DNA of 5,222 nt, from NCBI GenBank assembly GCA_016763895.1, contig JAESSV010000006.1:1-5222 (forward strand). Reading direction: 5' to 3'. Origin of the DNA: Magnetovibrio sp. (GTDB lineage: Bacteria > Pseudomonadota > Alphaproteobacteria > Rhodospirillales > Magnetovibrionaceae). The translations under genes and the position numbers were made by a program. The notes beneath the pieces were generated by a model. It was not told where the DNA came from, searched no databases, and was given only the letters and a program-made list of their open reading frames with translations. This document shows, one piece after another, positions 1 through 4,949 of the stretch; the stretch's first letter is position 1; every line of letters begins with the position of its first letter.

Positions 1-376
1 ACCCGAAGGCTTTGCAACATTCCTGGGCGAAAAGGGTGTGCGCTTGTCGGGCGGGCAACGCCAACGCATATCTTTGGCGCGGGCCTTGTTGCGCGATCCT
101 TCCGTATTGTTGTTGGACGAAGCCACCAGCGCGTTGGATGCGGAAAACGAACGTCTGGTGCAAGAGGCCTTGGAAACGCTTAAAGAAGGCCGAACCACAT
201 TGGTGATTGCGCACAGGCTTGCCACCGTGCTGAATGCGGACCGTATTGCGGTGATTGACAGTGGACGGATCGTGGCCACGGGGACACATGAAGAGCTGCT
301 CACCAAAAGCCCCCTTTATGCAAACCTTGCAGCTCTTCAATTTGATATGGAACGAAGTGATGTCGTCAAAGCCTGA
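1..376 (+). CDS. ABC exporter (permease/ATPase), C-terminal part of the nucleotide-binding domain, 5' truncated by window
   Basis: The window opens inside this gene, with the first complete codon at position 2. Only about 124 C-terminal residues are visible, all from the ATPase domain. The signature motif LSGGQ is at nt 44-58, the Walker B stretch VLLLDE with the following D-loop (SALD) at about nt 104-139, and the switch histidine (AHR) at nt 212-214. Walker A and any membrane segments lie upstream of the window. The tail after the H-loop ([13 protein letters not shown]...GTHEEL...[10 protein letters not shown]) is typical of ABCB/MsbA-type half exporters and closely recalls the alphaproteobacterial MsbA-related subfamily. 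Such proteins work as homodimers in the inner membrane and export lipids or drugs; the substrate cannot be told from this fragment. The next gene starts inside this reading frame. An apparent GTG start at 38 is only an internal valine codon. Confidence 0.93.
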   Translation, partial: PEGFATFLGEKGVRLSGGQRQRISLARALLRDPSVLLLDEATSALDAENERLVQEALETLKEGRTTLVIAHRLATVLNADRIAVIDSGRIVATGTHEELLTKSPLYANLAALQFDMERSDVVKA

Positions 377-983
377 TCCTCATCTTACGACAAAGCGCAC
401 ATTGTCTCATTATGATGGTTCAGCGCTCAGCTTTCGAGCCGGCACTTGGGGACATGATGTGTCTCAGAACTATCAGGCATTATTGGACGCGATTGAAGGC
501 GAGCAACCCTATAAAATACTCGATTTTGGCTGTGGCCCGGGACGGGATTTAACTTATTTTAAATCCCAAGGCATAGGAGCCGTGGGGCTTGATGGATCGG
601 GTGAGTTCGCCAAAATGGCGCGTACCGCCACCGGATGTGAAGTCCTGCACCAGAATTTCCTCAACCTTGATTTGGATCGTGACCGCTTTGATGGCGTGTT
701 TGCCAACGCCTCTCTTTTTCATGTGCCCAGCGTTGAATTGCCCCGTGTTTTGGGCGATCTTTTCGATGCCTTAAAACCCCGAGGGGTGCTGATGAGTTCC
801 AACCCCAGAGGGGACAATCAAGAAGGCTTTCAAGGTGAGCGGTATTGTTGTTATCACGACCTAGAAACGTGGCGCGGGTATATGACAGGGGCCGGATTTG
901 TTGAACTTTGTCATTATTACCGTCCCCAAGGGTTGCCCCGTGATCAGCAACCGTGGCTGGCTTCGGTGTGGCGAAAACCTTAA
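360..983 (+). CDS. Class I SAM-dependent methyltransferase
   Basis: A protein of 207 residues with a Rossmann-type methyltransferase fold. Motif [13 protein letters not shown], lies at about residues 53-64, and the acidic residue expected to bind the SAM ribose follows strand 2 (VGLDGS, Asp78). The [14 protein letters not shown] segment corresponds to the motif II/post-II region. The C-terminal block [15 protein letters not shown], ending in SVWRKP, is a recognisable tail of a proteobacterial family of small unassigned methyltransferases. I chose ATG 360 because the sequence from there (SHYDGSA...[12 protein letters not shown]) matches the usual N-terminus. The frame is open back to about 255, but that part is only a shadow of the exporter; GTG 357 is an alternative. 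The start lies 17 bp before the exporter stop, which suggests translational coupling; a weak GGA/GAAG sequence precedes it. The acceptor substrate is unknown. Confidence 0.88.
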   Translation: MSSKPDPHLTTKRTLSHYDGSALSFRAGTWGHDVSQNYQALLDAIEGEQPYKILDFGCGPGRDLTYFKSQGIGAVGLDGSGEFAKMARTATGCEVLHQNFLNLDLDRDRFDGVFANASLFHVPSVELPRVLGDLFDALKPRGVLMSSNPRGDNQEGFQGERYCCYHDLETWRGYMTGAGFVELCHYYRPQGLPRDQQPWLASVWRKP

Positions 984-990
984 AGGTTTT
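974..990. repeat. 17-nt palindrome holding both stop codons of two convergent genes
   Basis: AAAACCTT-A-AAGGTTTT is a perfect inverted repeat with 8-nt arms around one base. It contains the TAA stop of the plus-strand methyltransferase (981-983) and the TAA stop of the minus-strand gene (982-980), which overlap in TTAA. In RNA it could form a 6-bp hairpin with a 5-nt loop, followed by short U tracts in both directions. This may be a weak two-way terminator, but the stem is short and AU-rich, and no other terminator is visible for either gene. Confidence 0.45.
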
Positions 991-1411
991 GGGCACCCGC
1001 AAGATTTGACAGCTTGAGTATGGCTGTGTGGCGTTGATCATCGGTCAGACCGTCATGAAAGCCGTATTGGATATCTTCAGACAGCATGGTGTGTTTGCGT
1101 TGGCTCATATTATCAAATAGCTTTTGATGCAACGCTTCGTCCATTTGGGTGCATTTTAAAAAAACCAAAAGATCATCATCGTTTGCATGAAGGATAAATT
1201 TTTGCAGTTGCGCAGACGTTGCCAAAGTCAGCCGTTCAGACAAGACTTGAATTTGGCTATAGGACGGTTCATCGGGAAAAACATCAGGGCTCAAAGCCCG
1301 CACGGTTTCTAAAACCATGGTTTTAAGTTGGTCAGTGTTGAGCGTATGAGAAACACCGCCAAGGGTGACGCAATACATTTTGGGTTGGACTTTTCTAACA
1401 TTGATTTTCAT
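980..1411 (-). CDS. Small FliG C-terminal-domain-like protein
   Basis: A 143-residue protein. Residues about 57-138 resemble the C-terminal (torque/stator-facing) domain of the flagellar switch protein FliG: a dDLLxxLK segment at 80-86, then NMSQR at 101-105 followed by an LSEDI helix at 110-114. Aligned with the E. coli FliG C domain as I know it, Lys86 falls at K264, Arg105 at R281, Glu112 at D288 and Asp113 at D289; the R297 position is Gly121. The FliG N-terminal (FliF-binding) and middle (FliM-binding, EHPQ) domains are absent, since full FliG is about 330 residues. Residues 1-45 (MYCVTLGG...) are not recognised. There is no signal peptide or membrane segment, so it is probably cytosolic. 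The start at 1411 follows AGGA at a long 13-nt spacing; Met12 is a possible alternative. It lies downstream of the cheY-cheR-DHH operon, beyond a terminator, so may have its own promoter. Its role is not known. Confidence 0.62.
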   Translation of the reverse strand: MKINVRKVQPKMYCVTLGGVSHTLNTDQLKTMVLETVRALSPDVFPDEPSYSQIQVLSERLTLATSAQLQKFILHANDDDLLVFLKCTQMDEALHQKLFDNMSQRKHTMLSEDIQYGFHDGLTDDQRHTAILKLSNLAGAQNL

Positions 1412-1456
1412 GGCAAAAAATTAGTCCTAAGGTGCACTGTGATAAATCTTTATGCG

Positions 1457-1487
1457 AAAAAAAGCGAGACCAAAAAAAAGCGAGACC
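1457..1487. repeat. Tandem direct repeat of the terminator 3' arm
   Basis: On the plus strand a run of A followed by GCGAGACC occurs twice in a row: seven A plus GCGAGACC at 1457-1471, and eight A plus GCGAGACC at 1472-1487. The second copy is the 3' arm of the terminator (minus strand). The first copy could pair with the same 5' arm as an alternative partner, giving a longer loop and a second T-rich exit. Confidence 0.8.
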
Positions 1488-1506
1488 CAAAAAGGCCTCG
1501 CTTTTT
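1472..1506 (-). terminator. Rho-independent terminator of the cheY-cheR-DHH operon
   Basis: Read on the minus strand, a 13-bp stem (AAAAAGCGAGGCC paired with GGTCTCGCTTTTT, all matched except for one G-U wobble) encloses a 6-nt loop (TTTTTG), and the T run continues to eight bases. It begins 20 bp beyond the phosphoesterase stop codon. The plus-strand version has an A-C mismatch and a five-T tail, so it could also act weakly in the other direction. The distal arm with its T run is repeated immediately downstream (1457-1471). Confidence 0.85.
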
Positions 1507-1525
1507 AGAAAGACGGACAGCGTAT

Positions 1526-2452
1526 TTAAACGCCGAGCCGTTTGATCAATTCTTGCAAAACATCATCGGCGCGGTCATTTTCAATCTGGCACGTGCCAGC
1601 GTTGGCATGTCCACCGCCACCGTATTCTAACATGATCGAACCAATGTTAGAGGTGTTTGAACGATCTAGAATAGATTTTCCAACCGCCATGATCGTTTTG
1701 TCCCCATCCTTAGAATAGGTCATTTGAATGGATATATTTGCTTCCGGGAACACAGCATAAACCGTGAAACGGTTGCCGGAGAAAATTTTCTCTTCTTTGC
1801 GCAAATCCATAACCACGACCTTGTCGTGCATCTTGGATGTTTTTCGCAATTGAAGTTCGAATTTTTCTTCGTGTTCAAGATACAAATGAATGCGTTCTTC
1901 AACATCCGGAATGGTGAGAATTTCTTCAACAGGATGGTGGCGTACGTAAACCATCATGTCTTTCATCAATTGTTCATGGCTGATTTCAAAGTTTTCATAC
2001 TTTGAAAGCCCGGTGCGGGGATCCAAGATATAATTCAACAATGTCCATGGCTCAGGCGCCAGAATGTCTTCTTCGCTATATTGAGCACTGTCGGCTTTGT
2101 CGACGGCGGCCATCAAATCATCCGGAATGGATGGGAATTTGTCTTTGCCCCCAAAGTGATTGTAAACCACCCGCGCGGCTGATGGAGCATCGGCTTCAAT
2201 AATGTGATTATCGCGATTGCCCACACGTTCAATTTCGCTGACGTGATGGTCAAAGCATAAATGAACACCGTCAACATAGGGCAGGTTGGTGGTGATATCA
2301 TTGCCGGTAATTTTAATTAGGCCATCTTGCATGGTCTTTGGTTCTGCAAATATAACATCTTCAACCAGGCCCAGCTCAATAAGCAAGCCCCCAGCAACGA
2401 CTCCGTCAAAGTCGGCTCTTGTTATAAGGCGGAATTTTTTGTCGTCTGACAT
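1526..2452 (-). CDS. DHH/DHHA1-family phosphoesterase (often named exopolyphosphatase-like)
   Basis: A 308-residue cytosolic protein with the two-domain DHH architecture. The N-terminal DHH domain has the metal-binding RADFDG at residues 12-17 (Asp14, Asp16), the name-giving FDHH at 67-70 and a later conserved aspartate region, VDKADSA, at 117-123. The C-terminal DHHA1 domain carries the glycine-rich GGGGHANAG at 278-286, which contacts substrate in this superfamily. Arg12 sits where many relatives have a His (HxDxDG); from memory, TRxDFDG is the norm in the bacterial subgroup annotated as exopolyphosphatase, so it need not mean loss of activity. Relatives hydrolyse phosphodiester or phosphoanhydride bonds in oligonucleotides, cyclic dinucleotides or polyphosphate; the substrate here is open. 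The ATG is preceded by GAAAGG at 5-nt spacing and lies 24 bp after cheR, so it is the third gene of the chemotaxis operon. A strong terminator follows the stop codon. Confidence 0.87.
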   Translation of the reverse strand: MSDDKKFRLITRADFDGVVAGGLLIELGLVEDVIFAEPKTMQDGLIKITGNDITTNLPYVDGVHLCFDHHVSEIERVGNRDNHIIEADAPSAARVVYNHFGGKDKFPSIPDDLMAAVDKADSAQYSEEDILAPEPWTLLNYILDPRTGLSKYENFEISHEQLMKDMMVYVRHHPVEEILTIPDVEERIHLYLEHEEKFELQLRKTSKMHDKVVVMDLRKEEKIFSGNRFTVYAVFPEANISIQMTYSKDGDKTIMAVGKSILDRSNTSNIGSIMLEYGGGGHANAGTCQIENDRADDVLQELIKRLGV

Positions 2453-2476
2453 ATCAACCTTTCTCTACGTTTGGAC

Positions 2477-3286
2477 TTAAGGCCGCGCGTATACCCCTCT
2501 TTGCCCTGCAACGGGCTTGAATTTATCACTAACACCCAAGACGGTTTCAGCACCACCTAAGAACATTTTGCCATCTTCAGGCATCATGTTAGCAACGGTG
2601 GCCAGAACCTTACCTTTGGTTTCGGCATCGAAGTAAATAAGAACATTACGGCAAAACACGATATCAAAGTTACCAAGTGGTTTGGGGTCCTCTAAAAGAT
2701 TCCAGTACTTGTACTGGACCATGTTCTTAATCTCTGGCTTTACGATCCAGTTTTCATCAACCTTGTCAAAGTACTTAAGCAACAATTGGATAGGCATGCC
2801 GCGTTGAACTTCAAATTGTGAGTACTGAGCCTTCTGAGCCTTTCTGAGAATATCATTGGAAATATCTGTTCCGACAATCTCAATATTCCAACCCGCCAAT
2901 TTTGTACCGAGTTCTTTTAGAACAATGGCGATTGAATAGGGTTCTTGACCGCTTGATGCGGCGGCGCACCAAATGCGCAGGCGTTTATTGGCCGCGCGTT
3001 TTTCCATAATAGGAGGAAGAACTTCATCGCGAAGCAAATTGAATGGTTTGGTGTCGCGAAAAAAGAACGACTCATTTGTCGTCATCGCCTCGGTGACTTC
3101 AACGATGAGAGATTCGTCTCTGCGCAACCGCAAGGTGCTGATGAGGTCTTCAAGACCCTTCAACCCATGTTTGCGGGCGACAGGCATAAGCCGACTTTCC
3201 AAAAGGTATGCCTTGTCAGGGGTCAGTACCAATCCAGAGCGGCTCATTATAAGTGAGCTGATAAACTCGAAATCTGCGGGATTCAC
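2477..3286 (-). CDS. cheR: Chemotaxis protein methyltransferase CheR
   Basis: A 269-residue protein of normal CheR length. CheR transfers methyl groups from SAM to glutamates of chemoreceptor cytoplasmic domains, setting adaptation. The N-terminal all-helical domain covers residues 1-70 or so, then comes the signature TNESFFFRD at 70-78. The SAM site is seen as IWCAAASSGQEPYSIA at 105-120 and GTDIS at 139-143. The beta-subdomain region that contacts receptors follows at about 155-185, and FDIVFCRNVLIYFD at 207-220 is a CheR hallmark. No TPR or receiver domain is attached. The start is GTG at 3286, supported by GGAG (minus strand, 3299-3296) at 9-nt spacing and by agreement with the usual N-terminus; no ATG fits upstream before the cheY stop. 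It lies 24 bp after cheY. The cheY TAG stop is in the same frame as cheR, and the spacer is open. Confidence 0.96.
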   Translation of the reverse strand: MNPADFEFISSLIMSRSGLVLTPDKAYLLESRLMPVARKHGLKGLEDLISTLRLRRDESLIVEVTEAMTTNESFFFRDTKPFNLLRDEVLPPIMEKRAANKRLRIWCAAASSGQEPYSIAIVLKELGTKLAGWNIEIVGTDISNDILRKAQKAQYSQFEVQRGMPIQLLLKYFDKVDENWIVKPEIKNMVQYKYWNLLEDPKPLGNFDIVFCRNVLIYFDAETKGKVLATVANMMPEDGKMFLGGAETVLGVSDKFKPVAGQRGVYARP

Positions 3287-3295
3287 GTTAAAGAA

Positions 3296-3299
3296 CTCC
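3296..3299 (-). promoter_or_regulatory. Ribosome binding site of cheR (GGAG), fixing the GTG start
   Basis: GGAG on the minus strand ends 9 nt before the GTG at 3286. It is the only good Shine-Dalgarno sequence in the 24-bp cheY-cheR spacer, and it decides for GTG over Met14, the next in-frame ATG, which would remove the first helix. Confidence 0.7.
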
Positions 3300-3310
3300 G
3301 TGACAGGGAC

Positions 3311-3676
3311 CTAAATGAGTCCAACTTGTTGGAATTTAGCTTGGATGATATCAGAATCAAACGGTTTCATAATGTATTCGTTTGCGCCAACGGTCATAGC
3401 CTCTTGAATGTGATCCAGGTCATTTTCAGTTGTACAGAAAATAACAATAGGCTTGTCACCACCAGCCGTCTTGCGCAATTCACGCAGGAAGGTGATGCCA
3501 TCCATAACAGGCATGTTCCAATCCAAAAGCACAGCGTCTGGCATACTTTCATTACAAGCATCCAAAGCCAACTGACCATCAGCAGCTTCGCTGGTTTCAA
3601 ATTCGAGTTCTTGCAAGATCTTACGGGCAACCATCCGAATGACCTTCGAATCGTCAACAATGAGGCAGGTTTTCAT
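3311..3676 (-). CDS. cheY: CheY-like single-domain response regulator
   Basis: A 121-residue stand-alone receiver with no output domain, the size of CheY. The phosphorylation site is complete: acidic pair Asp8/Asp9 (VDDS), phospho-acceptor Asp52 (LLDWNMP), Thr82 in FCTTE, Tyr101 and Lys104 (YIMKPF). These line up with E. coli CheY D12/D13, D57, T87, Y106 and K109. It is expected to be phosphorylated by a CheA-type kinase and either bind the flagellar switch or act as a phosphate sink. The kinase is not in this window, so the assignment as the motor-binding CheY is not certain. It is the first gene of the minus-strand operon with cheR and the DHH phosphoesterase. The ATG at 3676 has only a weak purine-rich RBS (AGAAGA about 10 nt away), but the receiver begins directly at the start. 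Confidence 0.93.
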   Translation of the reverse strand: MKTCLIVDDSKVIRMVARKILQELEFETSEAADGQLALDACNESMPDAVLLDWNMPVMDGITFLRELRKTAGGDKPIVIFCTTENDLDHIQEAMTVGANEYIMKPFDSDIIQAKFQQVGLI

Positions 3677-3848
3677 TGTGATGAAATCTTCTTTCCATGA
3701 GTTTATATTTTATTCACACGGCGGGTTCTTTTTGAGGTCTTTTTTTATTTAACCGTGCGAGGTTCAAGTCATTATTTTGTATCTTCTATAATGAATAGAC
3801 TGCAAAGCCAGTGTATGTGCAAGTTGAATCTTTAAGTTACGCTAAAAT
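3677..3848. other. 172-bp AT-rich spacer upstream of cheY; presumed promoter region
   Basis: No coding frame is convincing here. It must carry the promoter of the cheY operon, unless transcription enters from gluQRS, for which no terminator is visible. The best minus-strand -10 candidate is TATAAA (complement of 3702-3707), about 25 nt before the cheY start, but without a good -35 box. On the plus strand a perfect TATAAT occurs at 3787-3792 with a poor -35 (TTCAAG at 3763-3768). A weak inverted repeat, CATTAT (3770-3775) with ATAATG (3788-3793), overlaps it. Confidence 0.4.
3702..3707 (-). promoter_or_regulatory. Candidate -10 element (TATAAA) for the cheY operon
   Basis: TATAAA matches five of six bases of the sigma-70 -10 consensus and would give a 5' leader of about 20 nt. 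The -35 region at 16-18 bp spacing is poor, and the surrounding DNA is AT-rich, so chance occurrence is possible. An activator or alternative sigma factor could also be used. Confidence 0.25.
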
Positions 3849-4727
3849 TTAAACAATTTCCTCCAACTGCACCTGCACCAACTGATTGAATTTTATTAAG
3901 ATATCTGTGGGCGTGTGGCCGGATTTCCTCAGCGATTGCAAACTCGTCGCTTTGTTGCGTTTGGCCAGACGTTGCCCGTTTTGATCGCACATCAATTTAT
4001 GATGAAGATATTCAGGCGTCCGCAGCCCCAACAACTTTTGCAAGAGCCGATGTATATGTGTCGCTTGAAAAAGGTCTGATCCACGGGTGACAATGCGAAT
4101 GGCTTGTAAATCATCATCGACGGTGACGGCCAGATGATAGCTGGTCGGCGTGTCTTTGCGGGCCAAAACCACATCCCCAAAAATGTCAGGTGTGGCTTGG
4201 ATGGTGCCTTGGGCTAAGTCTTTCCAAAACAACGGGCCGGCCTGCTGTATGGCGCGCTTCATGTTCAAGCGTAATGCATAGGGTCTGCCGGATTCTATTT
4301 TTTGTTGGCGTTGGCAAGGCGTTAAGGTGCGACACGTTCCCGGATAAAGGGGGCCATCTGGTCCATGAGAGCCGAAATGCGGCGCTGCTGTGGCGTCCTT
4401 AATGTCTTTTCGGGTGCAAAAACAAGGGTACAACAGGTCCATTTGTGAAAGCTGGTTGAGCGCCGCTTGGTAATCATCCATGTGTTCAGATTGCCGTCGC
4501 ACGGGCGTGGCCCAATGAAAGCCCAACCAGGCCAAGTCATCATATATAGCCGTTTCAAACTTTTGACGGCACCGTCCTTCGTCAATGTTTTCCAGACGTA
4601 AAAGACAATGTCCGCCGAAATGAGAGGCTATTTTTTCAGCAAATACAGCAGCATAAGCGTGCCCGATATGCAGTAAACCCGTGGGGCTGGGGGCGAATCG
4701 GGTGAGAATCAAAGCAGGCTTTTCCAT
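3849..4727 (-). CDS. gluQRS: Glutamyl-Q tRNA(Asp) synthetase
   Basis: A 292-residue paralogue of the glutamyl-tRNA synthetase catalytic domain, without an anticodon-binding domain, the normal size for GluQRS. The family activates glutamate without tRNA and transfers it to queuosine at position 34 of tRNA(Asp). The N-terminal RFAPSPTGLLHIGHA carries the HIGH motif at residues 20-23. A zinc site CxC (Cys102, Cys104) with a Y-x3-C (Tyr128, Cys132) is typical of this family. A degenerate KMSKS-like loop RLAKRN is at 253-258. LENID at 45-49 replaces the more common IED(I/L)D. I chose ATG 4727 because the family begins a few residues before RFAPSPTG. The frame stays open to a TTG at 4805, but those 26 residues are unlike the family and overlap the divergent rpsD promoter. 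The RBS is weak. Only a 172-bp spacer separates it from cheY, and I see no terminator. Confidence 0.93.
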   Translation of the reverse strand: MEKPALILTRFAPSPTGLLHIGHAYAAVFAEKIASHFGGHCLLRLENIDEGRCRQKFETAIYDDLAWLGFHWATPVRRQSEHMDDYQAALNQLSQMDLLYPCFCTRKDIKDATAAPHFGSHGPDGPLYPGTCRTLTPCQRQQKIESGRPYALRLNMKRAIQQAGPLFWKDLAQGTIQATPDIFGDVVLARKDTPTSYHLAVTVDDDLQAIRIVTRGSDLFQATHIHRLLQKLLGLRTPEYLHHKLMCDQNGQRLAKRNKATSLQSLRKSGHTPTDILIKFNQLVQVQLEEIV

Positions 4728-4848
4728 CCCGGAAAGATGAAAGCAAAACGCGTTTGTGGCAAGTCGATTAAATTCACGGTAAAAAGCTTGGAAAAGCCCT
4801 TGCAAGCCGCCAATTTTTGGCTATAGTGCGCGCTTGATCTTTCCGGGA
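4727..4848. repeat. 12-bp perfect inverted repeat flanking the gluQRS-rpsD divergent control region
   Basis: TCCCGGAAAGAT at 4727-4738 is the exact reverse complement of ATCTTTCCGGGA at 4837-4848, with 98 bp between. The left arm covers the gluQRS ribosome-binding region and touches its start codon. The right arm lies just after the expected rpsD transcription start. On its own outgoing strand each arm reads ATCTTTCCGGGA and leads directly into an ATG. Confidence 0.75.
4800..4827 (+). promoter_or_regulatory. Sigma-70-type promoter of rpsD
   Basis: The -35 box TTGCAA (4800-4805) and -10 box TATAGT (4822-4827) are 16 bp apart. The bases after the -10 box are GCGCGC, a GC-rich discriminator of the kind found at ribosomal promoters under ppGpp/growth-rate control. 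Transcription would start near 4834, giving an rpsD leader of roughly 115 nt. No other gene lies between this promoter and rpsD except a possible 24-codon ORF. Confidence 0.7.
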
Positions 4849-4913
4849 ATGTGGATTGCGACCCTTCGTTGGCGTATTTCCCGTCTGCTTTTTAAAGGGT
4901 GGAACTACCGGAA
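4841..4913 (+). promoter_or_regulatory. Possible structured leader of the rpsD mRNA
   Basis: Two nested complementary pairs can be drawn in the leader. TTCCGG (4841-4846) pairs with CCGGAA (4908-4913), and inside it ACCCTT (4861-4866) pairs with AAGGGT (4895-4900). S4 is a known translational autoregulator in enteric bacteria, binding a leader pseudoknot of its operon, so a structured leader here would be reasonable. The stems are only 6 bp each and the inner loop is long, so this is a candidate only. Confidence 0.25.
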
Positions 4914-4923
4914 CAACAAATAA
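4849..4923 (+). CDS. Possible 24-codon leader ORF upstream of rpsD
   Basis: ATG at 4849 opens a frame of 24 codons ending in TAA at 4921-4923, 26 bp before rpsD. The peptide begins MWIATLRWRISRLL and is basic, with five Arg, two Lys and three Trp. It would be translated from the rpsD leader. The preceding sequence TTTCCGGGA is not a good ribosome binding site, and a 24-codon open frame can easily arise by chance, so coding status is doubtful. Confidence 0.2.
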   Translation: MWIATLRWRISRLLFKGWNYRNNK

Positions 4924-4949
4924 CGTACTGAAAACAAGGTAGAAATATT

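Noticed and set aside
255..359. Longer methyltransferase starting at 255
   Set aside because: The added 35 residues are a frame-shifted reading of the exporter C-terminus; the recognisable family sequence begins right after ATG 360.
661..1041. Minus-strand open frame of 126 codons across the methyltransferase end
   Set aside because: It is antisense to the clearly coding methyltransferase and overlaps the FliG-like gene; its translation has no recognisable features.
1328..1630. Plus-strand open frame of 100 codons
   Set aside because: It runs through the terminator and is antisense to two minus-strand genes; the translation contains low-complexity Lys/Arg from the A-rich terminator arms.
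3326..3700. Plus-strand open frame of 124 codons opposite cheY
   Set aside because: It is the antisense shadow of a receiver domain with all catalytic residues intact on the other strand.
3655..3700. 14-codon ORF starting 22 nt upstream of and overlapping the cheY start out of frame (minus strand)
   Set aside because: No RBS and too short to distinguish from chance.
3698..3735. Sigma-28-like flagellar promoter before cheY (GCCG element on the minus strand)
   Set aside because: Only GCCG of the -10 element matches, and the bases at the correct distance (AAGA) do not fit the TAAA -35 element.
3715..3761. Hairpin between CACGG and CCGTG in the cheY upstream spacer as a gluQRS terminator
   Set aside because: The stem is only 5 bp with a long loop and no properly placed T run on the minus strand after it.
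3822..3850. CtrA-like TTAA pair in the cheY upstream region
   Set aside because: The best pair is TTAG-N6-TTAA, with the wrong half-site and spacing against TTAA-N7-TTAA.
4728..4805. N-terminal extension of GluQRS to a TTG codon at 4805
   Set aside because: The 26 extra residues do not resemble the family N-terminus, TTG is a rare start, and the stretch overlaps the edge of the divergent rpsD promoter. ATG 4727 gives the usual length.
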